A stretch of 50,689 nucleotides of DNA from an uncultured Candidatus Melainabacteria bacterium (GTDB lineage: Bacteria; Cyanobacteriota; Vampirovibrionia; Gastranaerophilales; Gastranaerophilaceae). The notes beneath the pieces were generated by a model. That model was not told where the DNA came from, made no database searches, and was given only the letters and a program-made list of their open reading frames with translations. Below, in pieces: positions 17,916-26,366 of the stretch. Position 1 is the first letter of the stretch. Each line of letters starts with the position of its first letter. The stretch covers positions 1-50,689 of the forward strand of contig CAKURL010000010.1 in the NCBI GenBank assembly GCA_934675685.1, in the 5' to 3' direction. The position numbers and the translations under genes are program-made.

Positions 17916-18187
17916 GGAAATGTTGATACTTATAAATAAAAAATTAAACATAACCAAAGAAAAAAGCAAAAATTCAAAAATAAACATCATAAAAGAGATG
18001 GTAAAAAATTAAAAAACAAATGGCATACGAAAAGAAAAACCGGAGAGCAAGCCGTCACGTTATTTAATAAAAAAATAAAAACATGTATTTCGGGAGATAG
18101 CTTTTCTGGCTTGGTTGACTGTTTTTCTTCAGACATTTGTTTTTTAATTGTGGGGTGTTGTAAAAGCCTTAGATTTTTCTCTTTCGG

Positions 18188-18244
18188 TTCACTTTCTCTT
18201 TTGCATTTTTTCGGCGTCTGAGAAATGGCAAAAGAGAAAGTGAA
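18188..18244. repeat. 17-base perfect inverted repeat
   Basis: Arms TTCACTTTCTCTTTTGC (18188-18204) and GCAAAAGAGAAAGTGAA (18228-18244) are perfect complements, separated by 23 bases. There is no T-run expected of a terminator right after it. It may be a transposon-end remnant, a MITE-like unit or a strong mRNA hairpin downstream of the prepilin gene. Confidence 0.7.
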
Positions 18245-18287
18245 CAAAGTGAATTTAATGCTCAATAAGATTTGTAATTTGCAACAC

Positions 18288-18409
18288 GTCATTCTGAATT
18301 TATTTCAGAATCCTGATTTAATGATAAATTCTCGCATTTCATGTTTTAGAGATTCTGAATAAATTGAAAAATTTCACTATCGTTCATTTTTCTAATTTTT
18401 CAGAATGAC
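18288..18409. repeat. Dispersed ATTCTGAA element, copy 1 (terminal inverted repeats)
   Basis: The 122-base unit begins GTCATTCTGAA and ends TTCAGAATGAC, perfect 11-base terminal inverted repeats. Internally ATTCTGAA-N5-TTCAGAAT forms a further hairpin. In reverse complement it aligns with 38639-38813 along nearly its whole length, and it matches 50191-50309 directly. It is non-coding and resembles a MITE or REP-type dispersed repeat. Confidence 0.75.
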
Positions 18410-18439
18410 AAAATATTTTAAAAATTAAAGGACAAACCT

Positions 18440-18586
18440 ATGAACAAAAAAGAAAAAATCATAGCAATATGTTTCATATTTTCATTTTTATGCTTAATTA
18501 TATCAAGCATTACAACAATCATAAAAACAAAACCAAATGGGTATGAATTTAAAATAGAAAGAATAATTGATAAAGTTTTAAAATAG
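18440..18586 (+). CDS. 48-residue membrane peptide upstream of a radical SAM gene
   Basis: The reading frame starts at ATG 18440 with TAAAGGA at 18426-18432, correctly spaced. The product has a charged start (MNKKEK), one hydrophobic helix of about 22 residues (IIAICFIFSFLCLIISSITTII) broken only by two Cys, and a basic polar tail ending in IIDKVLK. It could be an inner-membrane micropeptide. It is followed after 54 bases by the radical SAM gene on the same strand. A peptide-substrate relation is possible but there is no leader-like motif that supports it. Confidence 0.6.
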   Translation: MNKKEKIIAICFIFSFLCLIISSITTIIKTKPNGYEFKIERIIDKVLK

Positions 18587-18628
18587 AAATCAAAAAACAA
18601 ACATCTTGCGAAAAGGGAGCAAAAATCA

Positions 18629-18634
18629 TAGAAT
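18629..18634 (+). promoter_or_regulatory. -10-like TAGAAT 6 nt before the radical SAM ATG
   Basis: TAGAAT is followed by ATATTT and the ATG at 18641. The nearest purine-rich site (AGGGAG, 18614-18619) is over 20 bases away and too far for initiation. The SDR gene at 31740 shows the same TAGAAT-N6-ATG arrangement. Confidence 0.4.
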
Positions 18635-18640
18635 ATATTT

Positions 18641-19618
18641 ATGCAAACGACAAAATTCATCGATTTTATCATTACTAAAGCCTGCACATATAACTGCAGT
18701 TATTGTTCCCAAAACAAGCTTCAAGACAAAGAAAAAAGAAACGCAGACAGAAAAACAATCGATTCTTTTTTAAACTTTTTAGATAAAATCGAAAATGATT
18801 TTGAAATCACAATTTCCGGTGGCGAAGCGATTTTGCACCCTGATTTTTATTATTTAATCAATGAAATCAAGCAAAAAAACTTTAAAATAAATTTAATCAC
18901 AAATCTTTCTTTTCCAATTGAGGTCTATTGTGGAATTTTTAATATTTTAGGTAAAAATCTAAATCGTTTTGATGTCTCTTGCCATCTTGAGCAAATAAAA
19001 GATTTCGAAGGCTTTTTAGATAAATTTGAAAGATTTCTTCATTTTAAACCCAAAAACACAAAAACCACTCTTTTTATCCCAATTTTTAAAATTAATAATT
19101 CAAGAAAAGAAAAAATAAAACAAGCAATCCATATCGCAAAAATAAATGAAGTCGAAGTAGAATATCAAAAAATCAGGTTTTTAAAAGGGTATTTAGAAAA
19201 AAATCAAAAAAACAACAAAGAAAAGCTTTTAAAAACATATTCAAGATATTGTGACTCCGGCTTTAAAAGCTGTGTTATATATGAAGACGGTTTTGCATAT
19301 CGCTGCTATGGCTCTCGTTTCTCTAAGTCTAATTTTGTGGGCAACATAAATAGCTATGACTTCAAATTATGGAAAAAGCCTTGCGTGTGCTCTTTTAAGC
19401 ATTGCATGTGTAAAAAGCCTATAAAATATGGGCAATTGAAAAAAGAAAAAAGTCTCCCTAAGGCCTTAGTTCGTACTCTTTATGATATTTTTTGGCTTCC
19501 TTTTTTGGTAGCCAAAAACAAAGATATTTTAAAAACTAAATTTGAGCAATATAATGCCTTGAAAAACAATTCTTCAAAAAATAATTCTTTAAAAACCAGC
19601 CCTAAGCCAAAGCGCTGA
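18641..19618 (+). CDS. Radical SAM protein with Cys-rich C terminus
   Basis: The N-terminal CTYNCSYC gives the canonical CxxxCxxC that binds the SAM-coordinated 4Fe-4S cluster, and ITISGGEAILHPDF is the SAM-binding GGE motif. Further cysteines (RYCDSGFKSCVIYEDGFAYRCYG, and CVCSFKHCMC) suggest SPASM/Twitch-like auxiliary clusters. Its 325 residues end in a Ser/Asn/Lys-rich tail. The substrate cannot be determined. Its last 17 bases overlap the convergent AAA+ ATPase gene. The start is fixed because an in-frame stop lies just upstream. Confidence 0.88.
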   Translation: MQTTKFIDFIITKACTYNCSYCSQNKLQDKEKRNADRKTIDSFLNFLDKIENDFEITISGGEAILHPDFYYLINEIKQKNFKINLITNLSFPIEVYCGIFNILGKNLNRFDVSCHLEQIKDFEGFLDKFERFLHFKPKNTKTTLFIPIFKINNSRKEKIKQAIHIAKINEVEVEYQKIRFLKGYLEKNQKNNKEKLLKTYSRYCDSGFKSCVIYEDGFAYRCYGSRFSKSNFVGNINSYDFKLWKKPCVCSFKHCMCKKPIKYGQLKKEKSLPKALVRTLYDIFWLPFLVAKNKDILKTKFEQYNALKNNSSKNNSLKTSPKPKR

Positions 19619-21023
19619 AGCCAATTTGTCTTTTTGGTTTGTTTTTTTGAGTTTGATATTTTTCTTCTTTTGGCTTTTCGAGCTCGCTTGTCTCAACCGC
19701 TTTTTTAACGTGGGAAGAATTGATGTCTGTCCTGTTTTCTTTTTTCGCGAGTTTTCCTGCTTCGTCTAAAATAAACACGATTGAGCGGTTGGAATGTCCT
19801 TTAAATAAGCGAGAAAGCTCTTTGATTTCGTCTTCTTTTGAGGCCAAAACTTGCCCCTTTTGTTTTTTGGATAATTCTTTTTGAACTAATTTTTCAATCG
19901 CTTCTTCGTCTGGTAGGCCTATATAATATTGCCCGTCAAAGCGCGCTTTAAAGGCTTCGTCTAGGTTATCAAATCTATTTGTTGCGGCAAAAACAATGAT
20001 TCCTTTGTCTCTTGCGCCTTCAACAAATTTCAAAAGAGTCGCTGTTGTTTTTTCGTTTTCTCCGCTGCTTGCGACGTTTGAATTTCTATCCATCGCCAAA
20101 GCGTCGACTTCGTCCATAAACAAAATAACCTTTTCGCCTGTGGCTTTTGTGTATTTTTCTATTGATTCAAAGGCTTCTTGGATATTGTTTGAAGTTTGGT
20201 TGACATATTTTGAACCAATTTTAGATAAATCCATTTTATACATATTGACTCCGGCTTCCGCAGCTAAGGCAGAAGCTATGAAAGTCTTTCCGCACCCCGG
20301 AGGGCCATATAAAAGAAAGCCGCGAGGAGCTCTAATTCCATATTCTTCAAAGTCTATTTGTTCTAATTCCGGGTTTTTGATGTAAGTCAAGACTTCGTCT
20401 TGAAGCCTTTCTTTAATGTCTTCCATGCCGGCCACGTCCTCAAAGCCTTTTGGAGAATACTTAGTTGGCTCATATAATGTAACATATTTTGAAGAAACGG
20501 TTGGCTTTGCTTGCGCTTGTTGCGGAGTTTCTTGTGTTTGCGCTTCTTTTGGCGCAGCGTTTTGCGTTTCGCTTTGGGTTAAAGCTTCTTTTTGGGGGTC
20601 TAAATTTTCGTTTGGTTTAAAAGCGTAAGCTGCCATTGCCCCCGACACGACTTCTCTCCAAAGTATTGCGTCTTCGTTCCTTTTGTTTTCGGCTTCTTTC
20701 ATATAAAAATTAGAAGCAGTTCCTATATAGCCCATTTCAGGAAATTTCATGTTGATTTGTCTTGCAAAAGTTTCTCTTAAATCCACCAATAAATCCGTTA
20801 AATCGCTATAAGCATTTGAATTTGTGCGCCTCTTTTTTTCAAATTCCACAACTTTATCTTCCACAGAAAGAGCGAATTCGTCCATTTTAACAAGTTCTTT
20901 TGCGTAGTTTGAGCCTTTTGCATTTAGCTTTTCGTGCAATTCTTCGTGGTATTTTTTGTTGTAGCCAAAGCTTTGGCTATTTTTAATACTGTTAGATGTT
21001 AATTTTGGGCTAGATATTCTCAT
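19602..21023 (-). CDS. AAA+ ATPase with N-terminal SFG motif
   Basis: The 473-residue protein has one AAA module: Walker A GPPGCGKT at about 240-247, Walker B ILFMDEVDAL, a sensor ATNRFDNLDEAF and an arginine-finger region KARFDGQYYIGLPD. The class resembles FtsH/spastin-type ATPases, but there are no membrane helices and no zinc-protease domain. Residues about 140-178 are a Gln/Ala/Pro-rich linker. The N terminus reads MRISSPKLTSNSIKNSQSFG, like the Ser/Asn-rich stretch plus SF(K)G found in three other large proteins here. GAGGGAAAG is a good ribosome site. A substrate-remodelling role is likely, the target unknown. Confidence 0.85.
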   Translation of the reverse strand: MRISSPKLTSNSIKNSQSFGYNKKYHEELHEKLNAKGSNYAKELVKMDEFALSVEDKVVEFEKKRRTNSNAYSDLTDLLVDLRETFARQINMKFPEMGYIGTASNFYMKEAENKRNEDAILWREVVSGAMAAYAFKPNENLDPQKEALTQSETQNAAPKEAQTQETPQQAQAKPTVSSKYVTLYEPTKYSPKGFEDVAGMEDIKERLQDEVLTYIKNPELEQIDFEEYGIRAPRGFLLYGPPGCGKTFIASALAAEAGVNMYKMDLSKIGSKYVNQTSNNIQEAFESIEKYTKATGEKVILFMDEVDALAMDRNSNVASSGENEKTTATLLKFVEGARDKGIIVFAATNRFDNLDEAFKARFDGQYYIGLPDEEAIEKLVQKELSKKQKGQVLASKEDEIKELSRLFKGHSNRSIVFILDEAGKLAKKENRTDINSSHVKKAVETSELEKPKEEKYQTQKNKPKRQIGFSALA

Positions 21024-21153
21024 GCTTTCCCTCTCTCTTTTTTCATAAAAAGCTCGTGAAAAAAATTTTTTGCTAATTTCATAAATACAAACTATTTAAT
21101 TTTCTCGTAAAATTTAATATACTAAAAATATTACAAGAAATAAAGGTTAAATC

Positions 21154-24100
21154 ATGTTGCAAGCCGTCCCCACAGCCATCAAAAACGCTTTTCGCGGAAG
21201 TTTTATAAAGAAAATATGCAATTATCTGCACGATTGCGTGAGAGAAGAAGTTAAATCTTCGACTTTTAGAAATTTAAAAGCAGATAAGGAAAACAAATGG
21301 TGCTTTTTAAAAGGCGAAGAAGAAGTTTTTTCAAATTTTGACAAGCCCATGCTCTTAGACGGCACAGATTCTCAATTGACAGAGATGATGATACAAGCTG
21401 ATAACAGCCAAAAAGACAAATATTTAATCTATGGCTTTTTGTTTTTGGTGGGCAAAAATGGGAAGTCTAAAAAGAACAACGAATTTTTGACTCCTATTTT
21501 ATATGCTCCGGCTAAAATCAAAAGGAACGGAGTGAACCTAGAATTATCTATCCAAGAGGACGTTTTGTCTTTAAATACCGGCGCAATTGCCCAATTAATC
21601 CAAAGAGAGGACGAACAAGAAACAGATGCAATGTTAGAAGGTTTACTTAAAGTCGTTCCAAAGTTGCCTTTAGAAAAACAAGAGCTTGAAGTCTTTTTGA
21701 CGACTTTAAAATCAATCGTGCCTGACGTCAATATTTCTCTTAATATTGGGCAGATTTCAAGCTCTGATAGCTTGGATTTTCTAAATTTCGACCAATATAA
21801 AAAACCACAAGCAAATTCCATAGAAGAAATTAAAGAAAACATTGAAAAAGGCGACTTTGACTTTGATTCGATTGAAACAATTCAAAATATTCCAAAGGTG
21901 AAATTGGATTCTTTAGCTTTAGAATTTTCTCAAGCTGTGATTTTGACCACTCGCCCCCAAGTGACAGCAGGGGTTTTGCACGAACTTATGCAAATAGCAG
22001 ATAAGCCTTCTGGAACAATCAGAGAAACAGTTTTAAATATAATTAACCAAGAATTTCTTGAATCCACAGGCCAAGCGGAGATGAATTTAGACGAAAAAAA
22101 CTTGGAAGATTTTTTCCCCATCACTCCTTTGAGCTTGTCTGATTCTCAACAAGACGTCATAAGAAACATTGAACAAAATGATTTTATTTCTGTCTTTGGC
22201 CCTCCTGGGACAGGCAAGAGCCAGACTATTGTAAATGTCATTGCGCATTTGATTGCAAAAGGAAAGACTGTTCTTTTTGCTTCTCGTATGGATAAAGCGG
22301 TCGATGTCGTGGTGGAAAGGGTGAATTCCTTGGGCGCCCCATATTTAGCCCTCAGGGCGGGCCGCGCAAGCTATCAAAAACAATTAAACATGGATCTTCA
22401 AGAGCTTTTATCGAACAAGATTGATTTAAATTCAAGCTTTGAAGACAATATGACGGCTGACCAAGACGACATGAAAGAGCTATTGTCTGACATAAAGCGC
22501 CTTGAAGACAGCGCGAACAATATTTTGTCTTTAGAGAAAAAATATACAAATATCGAAGAGGAATATGAGCTTGCAAAAGATTCGATTGCAGATTTGCAGA
22601 TTTTGGCGCATAAACTAAAAGCGCAACAGCTTTTGGAGGCAAAAAAAGTCTTTAAAGTCATCGAAGAAATAGAGAAAAAATATAAAAAATCGATTTTTGA
22701 CAAAATTAAGCTTTATTTTGATTATAGAAAAATCAAAAAAATCTTAAATTTGCACAAAGTCTTAAATGAAGATATCTTGAAAAGATTGCCTTATGAAATC
22801 AACATTGCTTTAGAAGAAGCAAAATTAAAAGATGTCGAAGATGAGATAATTTCTTATGGAAATTTGCATCAAATTTTAAGAAGAATAAAACTTTTAAAAT
22901 CGAAACAAAAGAAGCTTGCTGTGGACATCTTAAAAAACAAAAGAAGAACAGCTTTAAAAAACATCTTGTCTGACGCTTCAAAAAGGCGCCGTTTGATGGT
23001 GCATTCAAAGTCTTTGGTTTCAAGAAAAACAAACCAACAAAATAGGTTGTTAGAAAAAGAAGACTTCAAACCGCTTTTGGCCGCTTTTCCTTGCTGGTGT
23101 TCGACGACTTATGCGGTTTCAAATTCAATTCCTCTAAAGCCTGCGATGTTTGACGTCGTGATTATAGATGAAGCTTCTCAATGCGACATCGCTTCTTGCA
23201 TACCTCTTTTGTATCGCGCGAAAAAAGCGATAATTGTGGGTGACGACAAACAGCTTCCTCACTTGTCTTTTTTGGAAAAAGCAAAAGAACAAAGCTTTTT
23301 GTCTCAATATGGAATTGATGATAGATATCAATTGATGTGGCGCTATAGGGAAAATTCCATGTTTGACCTTGCGAATTATTATTCAATTGCACCTGTTTTG
23401 TTGGACGAACATTTTCGCTCGCCTTCTGCTATCATCGATTTTTCAAACAAAGAATTTTATGGCGGAAAAATTAAGGTCATGAGCCCAAATTTGAACGCAA
23501 AAAATATAGTAGAGCTAAAAATAATTAAAGATGGAAAAGTGGACCATGACGCGACTAGAAACACTCCTGAGTGCGAAGAAGTGGTGAAAACTATTCAAGA
23601 ATTGATAGTTGCAGATAAAAATTCGCCAAAACCGGTCTCGATAGGGGTAATTTCGCCTTTTAGGGCTCAGGTCGATTTAATTAAAAAAGCGATTTTAAAA
23701 GTTTTTGATGGCGAGACGATTGAAAAACACGCAATTGATGTGGGTACGGCTCACACTTTCCAAGGAGACGAAAGAGATATTATGCTTTTGTCTTGGACAT
23801 TTGCAACAAATTCAAAAAATCAAAGTTTGATTTTTGCCCAAAAACCAAATCTTTTTAATGTCGCAATCACGCGTGCTCGCCATAAACTGATTAATTTTAT
23901 CTCAAGAGACATAAAAGACCTTCCTGAAGGCATGCTTCGAAATTATCTTGAATATGTTCAAAAAATAAATAGGTCAGAAGAAAAAGACATATTTAAAAAT
24001 AATTTTGAAAAAGAAGTTTTTGAAGCGATTAAAGAAGAATTTCCAAGCTTAGAAAAACAAGATAAAATCAAAGCAGGGGTCGAAATGGGCTCGGTTTCAG

Positions 24101-24318
24101 CAGATATTTTGGTGGACAATGTTGCAGTTGAAATTGATGGAGTCGAAGATAATTTGGAAACTTCGACAAATCCTAATGCTCCAAAGATAACCGATATGAA
24201 AAAACAAGCTATAATCGAGCGCTGCGGATTTAGTGTCTTGAGAATTGTAAAAAGAGAATGGGATATTTCAAAAAATGCTTGTTTGGATAGATTGAGACAA
24301 GCATTAAACAAAGATTAA
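21154..24318 (+). CDS. Superfamily 1 DNA/RNA helicase with C-terminal PD-(D/E)XK-like nuclease domain
   Basis: The 1054-residue protein has helicase motif I VFGPPGTGKSQT (about 346), motif II VIIDEASQCD, motif III VGDDKQLPHLSF, a motif IV-V region VGTAHTFQGDERDIMLLSW and motif VI NVAITRARHKL. These place it in the UPF1/DNA2-like SF1 group. A coiled-coil insertion lies between motifs I and II (about residues 430-640). The C-terminal about 110 residues (FEKEVFEAI ... GSVSADILVDNVAVEIDG ... KKQAIIERCG) fit a Vsr/DUF559-like nuclease with an acidic D...ExDG core. Related proteins appear in genome-maintenance or defence contexts. AAAGG lies before the ATG. Confidence 0.85.
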   Translation: MLQAVPTAIKNAFRGSFIKKICNYLHDCVREEVKSSTFRNLKADKENKWCFLKGEEEVFSNFDKPMLLDGTDSQLTEMMIQADNSQKDKYLIYGFLFLVGKNGKSKKNNEFLTPILYAPAKIKRNGVNLELSIQEDVLSLNTGAIAQLIQREDEQETDAMLEGLLKVVPKLPLEKQELEVFLTTLKSIVPDVNISLNIGQISSSDSLDFLNFDQYKKPQANSIEEIKENIEKGDFDFDSIETIQNIPKVKLDSLALEFSQAVILTTRPQVTAGVLHELMQIADKPSGTIRETVLNIINQEFLESTGQAEMNLDEKNLEDFFPITPLSLSDSQQDVIRNIEQNDFISVFGPPGTGKSQTIVNVIAHLIAKGKTVLFASRMDKAVDVVVERVNSLGAPYLALRAGRASYQKQLNMDLQELLSNKIDLNSSFEDNMTADQDDMKELLSDIKRLEDSANNILSLEKKYTNIEEEYELAKDSIADLQILAHKLKAQQLLEAKKVFKVIEEIEKKYKKSIFDKIKLYFDYRKIKKILNLHKVLNEDILKRLPYEINIALEEAKLKDVEDEIISYGNLHQILRRIKLLKSKQKKLAVDILKNKRRTALKNILSDASKRRRLMVHSKSLVSRKTNQQNRLLEKEDFKPLLAAFPCWCSTTYAVSNSIPLKPAMFDVVIIDEASQCDIASCIPLLYRAKKAIIVGDDKQLPHLSFLEKAKEQSFLSQYGIDDRYQLMWRYRENSMFDLANYYSIAPVLLDEHFRSPSAIIDFSNKEFYGGKIKVMSPNLNAKNIVELKIIKDGKVDHDATRNTPECEEVVKTIQELIVADKNSPKPVSIGVISPFRAQVDLIKKAILKVFDGETIEKHAIDVGTAHTFQGDERDIMLLSWTFATNSKNQSLIFAQKPNLFNVAITRARHKLINFISRDIKDLPEGMLRNYLEYVQKINRSEEKDIFKNNFEKEVFEAIKEEFPSLEKQDKIKAGVEMGSVSADILVDNVAVEIDGVEDNLETSTNPNAPKITDMKKQAIIERCGFSVLRIVKREWDISKNACLDRLRQALNKD

Positions 24319-24414
24319 ATCCTTGAAATTCTTTAAAATTGGGCATTTTACTCAAAAGCACATTAAAAAAACTATACAAAAATTTACACAAAACAAAAAT
24401 TTTGAAAGCAACAC

Positions 24415-24443
24415 TTGACATAATTTTTTGTCTTAGATATATT
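24415..24443 (+). promoter_or_regulatory. Promoter of rplU-rpmA
   Basis: TTGACA (24415-24420) and TATATT (24438-24443) are separated by exactly 17 bases. A leader of about 75 bases follows, containing a short stem (TAGGTT near 24456 with AGCCTA near 24481) that could form a ribosomal-protein leader structure. Confidence 0.75.
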
Positions 24444-24526
24444 AGTTTATGCAGATAGGTTGGTCGTGTCAAAATGTTTGAGCCTAACTAACTCAATCTA
24501 CGATCCCTTAAAAGAAAGGACACACA

Positions 24527-24880
24527 ATGTACGCAATAGTTGAAACTGGCGGAAAACAATATAAACTTGAAGAAGGAAGATACGTTGATATCGAATTGTT
24601 AGACGCTCAAGCTGATGAAAAAGTTACTTTTGACAAAATCGTTATGTTAGTTAACGGCAAAAAATCAAAAGTTGGAAGACCCTATGTAGCTTCTGCTACT
24701 GTTGATGGTACCGTTGTTAAAAACGACAAAGCTAAAAAAGTTATTGTTTATAAACAACGTCCAAAAAAAGGCACAAGAGTTAAACAAGGTCACAGACAAA
24801 ACTTTACACGTGTGATGATTAACAAAATTAACACAAAAGCTAAGTCTGCAAAGAGTGAAGAAACAACAGGAGAAGAATAA
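24527..24880 (+). CDS. rplU: 50S ribosomal protein L21
   Basis: The 117-residue product has the L21 signatures MYAIVETGGKQYKLEEG, the central VGRPYV segment and the basic VYKQRPKKGTRVKQGHRQ. The C-terminal tail is a Lys/Glu extension. AAAGGA precedes the ATG at normal spacing. The rpmA start codon lies two bases after its stop, so the two are cotranscribed and probably translationally coupled. Confidence 0.98.
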   Translation: MYAIVETGGKQYKLEEGRYVDIELLDAQADEKVTFDKIVMLVNGKKSKVGRPYVASATVDGTVVKNDKAKKVIVYKQRPKKGTRVKQGHRQNFTRVMINKINTKAKSAKSEETTGEE

Positions 24881-24882
24881 AA

Positions 24883-25137
24883 ATGGCACATAAGAAGGGT
24901 GTAGGTTCATCTAAGAACGGACGCGACAGCGAAAGTAAGCGATTAGGCGTTAAAAAATACGCTAATGAACAAGTTGTTGCAGGAAATATATTAGTAAGAC
25001 AAAAAGGTACTAAATTCCACGCCGGAAACAACGTAGGACAAGGTAAAGACGACACATTGTTTGCATTAATTGATGGCGTTGTGAAATTTGAGCCTTACAG
25101 AAGAACAAGAAAACAAGTTAGCGTTTACGCTCAATAG
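24883..25137 (+). CDS. rpmA: 50S ribosomal protein L27
   Basis: The 84-residue product starts MAHKKGVGSSKNGRDSESK, the mature-like N terminus that reaches the peptidyl-transferase centre, followed by LGVKKYANEQVVAGNILVRQKGTKFHAGNNVGQGKDDTLFA patterns typical of L27 (quoted in pieces: LGVKKYANE, GNILVRQKGTKFH, NVGQGKDDTLFAL). No N-terminal prosequence of the Firmicutes type is present. Confidence 0.98.
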   Translation: MAHKKGVGSSKNGRDSESKRLGVKKYANEQVVAGNILVRQKGTKFHAGNNVGQGKDDTLFALIDGVVKFEPYRRTRKQVSVYAQ

Positions 25138-25176
25138 TTTTCGAAAAAAACAAAAATTGAAAATTTAATATGGTTT

Positions 25177-25254
25177 GGGAGCGTAGCTCAGATTGGTTAG
25201 AGCGCTTGCCTGTCACGCAAGAGGTCGCGGGTTCGAGCCCCGTCGTTCCCGCCA
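25177..25254 (+). tRNA. tRNA-Asp (GTC)
   Basis: A full cloverleaf is visible: acceptor GGGAGCG with CGTTCCC (one G-T pair), D-arm AGCTCAG...GAGC, anticodon stem CTTGC/GCAAG around loop CTGTCAC with anticodon GTC, T-arm GGGTTCGAGCCC, discriminator G and an encoded CCA end. It follows rpmA by 39 bases and is probably read from the same transcript, with a terminator after it. Confidence 0.96.
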
Positions 25255-25272
25255 TATTTATATAATAAGTCT

Positions 25273-25297
25273 AAAAGAGCCTGATGGCTCTTTTTTA
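25273..25297 (+). terminator. Terminator after tRNA-Asp
   Basis: AAAAGAGCC and GGCTCTTTT form a nine-pair stem around TGAT, with a continuing T-run. It ends the rplU-rpmA-tRNA unit. Confidence 0.85.
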
Positions 25298-25373
25298 GTT
25301 TTGCAAATGCCTTTGTTATTTCTCCTTGGGCTTTATTTGTAGAACTGTATTCATTTTTGCTATTTATTTATGC

Positions 25374-25379
25374 TAAAAT
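25374..25379 (+). promoter_or_regulatory. Extended -10 (TGC-TAAAAT) 6 nt before the tag pseudogene ATG
   Basis: TGC-TAAAAT followed by six bases and the ATG is the same arrangement as at radA, although the gene downstream is broken. Confidence 0.4.
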
Positions 25380-25385
25380 ACTTCT

Positions 25386-25859
25386 ATGACATATTGTGAT
25401 TGGGGTTCAACATCTGAAATAAATAAGAAATACCACGATTTCGAGTGGGGTGTTCCTGTGTGAGACGGCAGGACACAATTTGAATATTTGATGATGGAAG
25501 TTATGCAATGCGGCCTTAATTGGAATATGATTATAAACAAAAGAGAAGTTTTTAGAAGCTGCTTTGATAACTTTGAATACGATTTAATCGCAAATTACGA
25601 CGAAAAAGATATTGAAAGAATTCTTCAAACGCCTCGCATGATTAAGTCGAGGCGCAAAATTGAAGCTGTTATAAATTAAAAAAGCGAGGGTTTAAATTTT
25701 TTAGGCACAATAACAATCTATTCCTACCTCCAAGCGGCGGGCATAATCAACGACCAGGATAGAAATTGCCCAAGGTATGAATTCATCAATTCAAACTATC
25801 CGACTATAAAAAAGAAAAGATATTTGGAAAAAGATGTTTTCTTTTTTGGCGACAAATAG
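25386..25859 (+). pseudogene. tag: Decayed DNA-3-methyladenine glycosylase I (tag)
   Basis: The start reads MTYCDWGSTSEINKKYHDFEWGVPV, with zinc ligands Cys4 and His17, and then hits an in-frame TGA at 25461-25463. The frame continues as a Tag-like core (TQFEYLMMEVMQCGLNW, RMIKSRRKIEAVIN) until TAA at 25677. The next recognisable part, KKRGFKF then FLGTITIYSYLQAAGIIND, is in shifted frames, so a homopolymer T-run near 25700 gained or lost bases, and about 40 residues of the middle domain are missing. The C-terminal zinc-site His is Gln (NDQDRNC). Loss of this alkylation-repair enzyme is therefore by several independent lesions. Confidence 0.85.
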
Positions 25860-25904
25860 GGGAGAGTTTTAAATCGTTGTTTGTTTTTTGTATTTGAATT
25901 TATA

Positions 25905-26294
25905 TCAATAATCAATCCTTTCGATTTTGAAAATCACAGGGCGAGTGCCATCAGAGCAACAAGTTATCATCACATTTTCTTCTTTTGTCCAACCTTTCAT
26001 GATAGACCCTCCTTGAAGCCCTGTATAAATATATCTTGAAATTGCGTCCCAAGCTTCTGAACAATGAGGCATTTTTGGGCCGCCTGCGATTTTATTTTTG
26101 TCGTGGTTTGTTTTTGTAAGAGTGTTTAAGCCCAAGTGCCAAAAATCGTCTTTGCCATCTTCTCTTTCAAAGATAAATTCGTCCCCCACGTTATAACAAG
26201 GGCAAGCCCCTGAATTCGGGTCTTTACAATATTTTTCTTGCAATTCCGGATAAAGTTTTTTATCAATCACTGTTAATTTCACTTTGTGTTTCAT
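25905..26294 (-). CDS. TIGR04076-family protein
   Basis: This 129-residue protein matches a small family recognised by MKHKVKLTVIDKKLYPELQ, a Cys pair in SGACPCYNVGDEFIFE, MPHCSEAWDAISRYIY, and the C-terminal IKIERID-like strand (FKIERIDY). Conserved cysteines suggest metal binding or redox activity, but no function is established. A strong GGGAGGA ribosome site lies upstream. It is separated from tpiA by a bidirectional terminator. Confidence 0.75.
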   Translation of the reverse strand: MKHKVKLTVIDKKLYPELQEKYCKDPNSGACPCYNVGDEFIFEREDGKDDFWHLGLNTLTKTNHDKNKIAGGPKMPHCSEAWDAISRYIYTGLQGGSIMKGWTKEENVMITCCSDGTRPVIFKIERIDY

Positions 26295-26319
26295 AATTCC
26301 TCCCTAAAAAAGCTACAAA

Positions 26320-26352
26320 AAAAGCCCTGCAACAAAAATTGCAAGGCTTTTA
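26320..26352. terminator. Terminator downstream of tpiA
   Basis: AAAAGCC-C-TGCAA and TTGCA-A-GGCTTTT pair with one mismatch around a short A-rich loop. T-runs on both strands suggest it can end tpiA transcription on the minus strand before the next gene. Confidence 0.75.
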
Positions 26353-26366
26353 AAAATAAAATTAAA

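Larger units (their letters stand above)
17916..18439. other. Gene-poor stretch with dispersed repeats
   Basis: This 524-base interval has no convincing long gene. It holds a 30-codon ORF (17920-18012) with a weak ribosome site, a 17-base inverted repeat (18188-18204 with 18228-18244), and one copy of the dispersed ATTCTGAA element (18288-18409). A 101-codon minus-strand reading frame across it is low-complexity and appears to be repeat-derived. Confidence 0.5.

Noticed and set aside
17987..18292. 101-codon minus-strand frame
   Set aside because: It lacks a ribosome site, contains the 17-base inverted repeat, and ends in repeat sequence. The composition is not protein-like.
25461..25463. In-frame TGA in the tag gene as a recoded codon
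   Set aside because: TGA is used as a stop in ribD and other intact genes here, and the tag gene carries further lesions, so it is a nonsense mutation.
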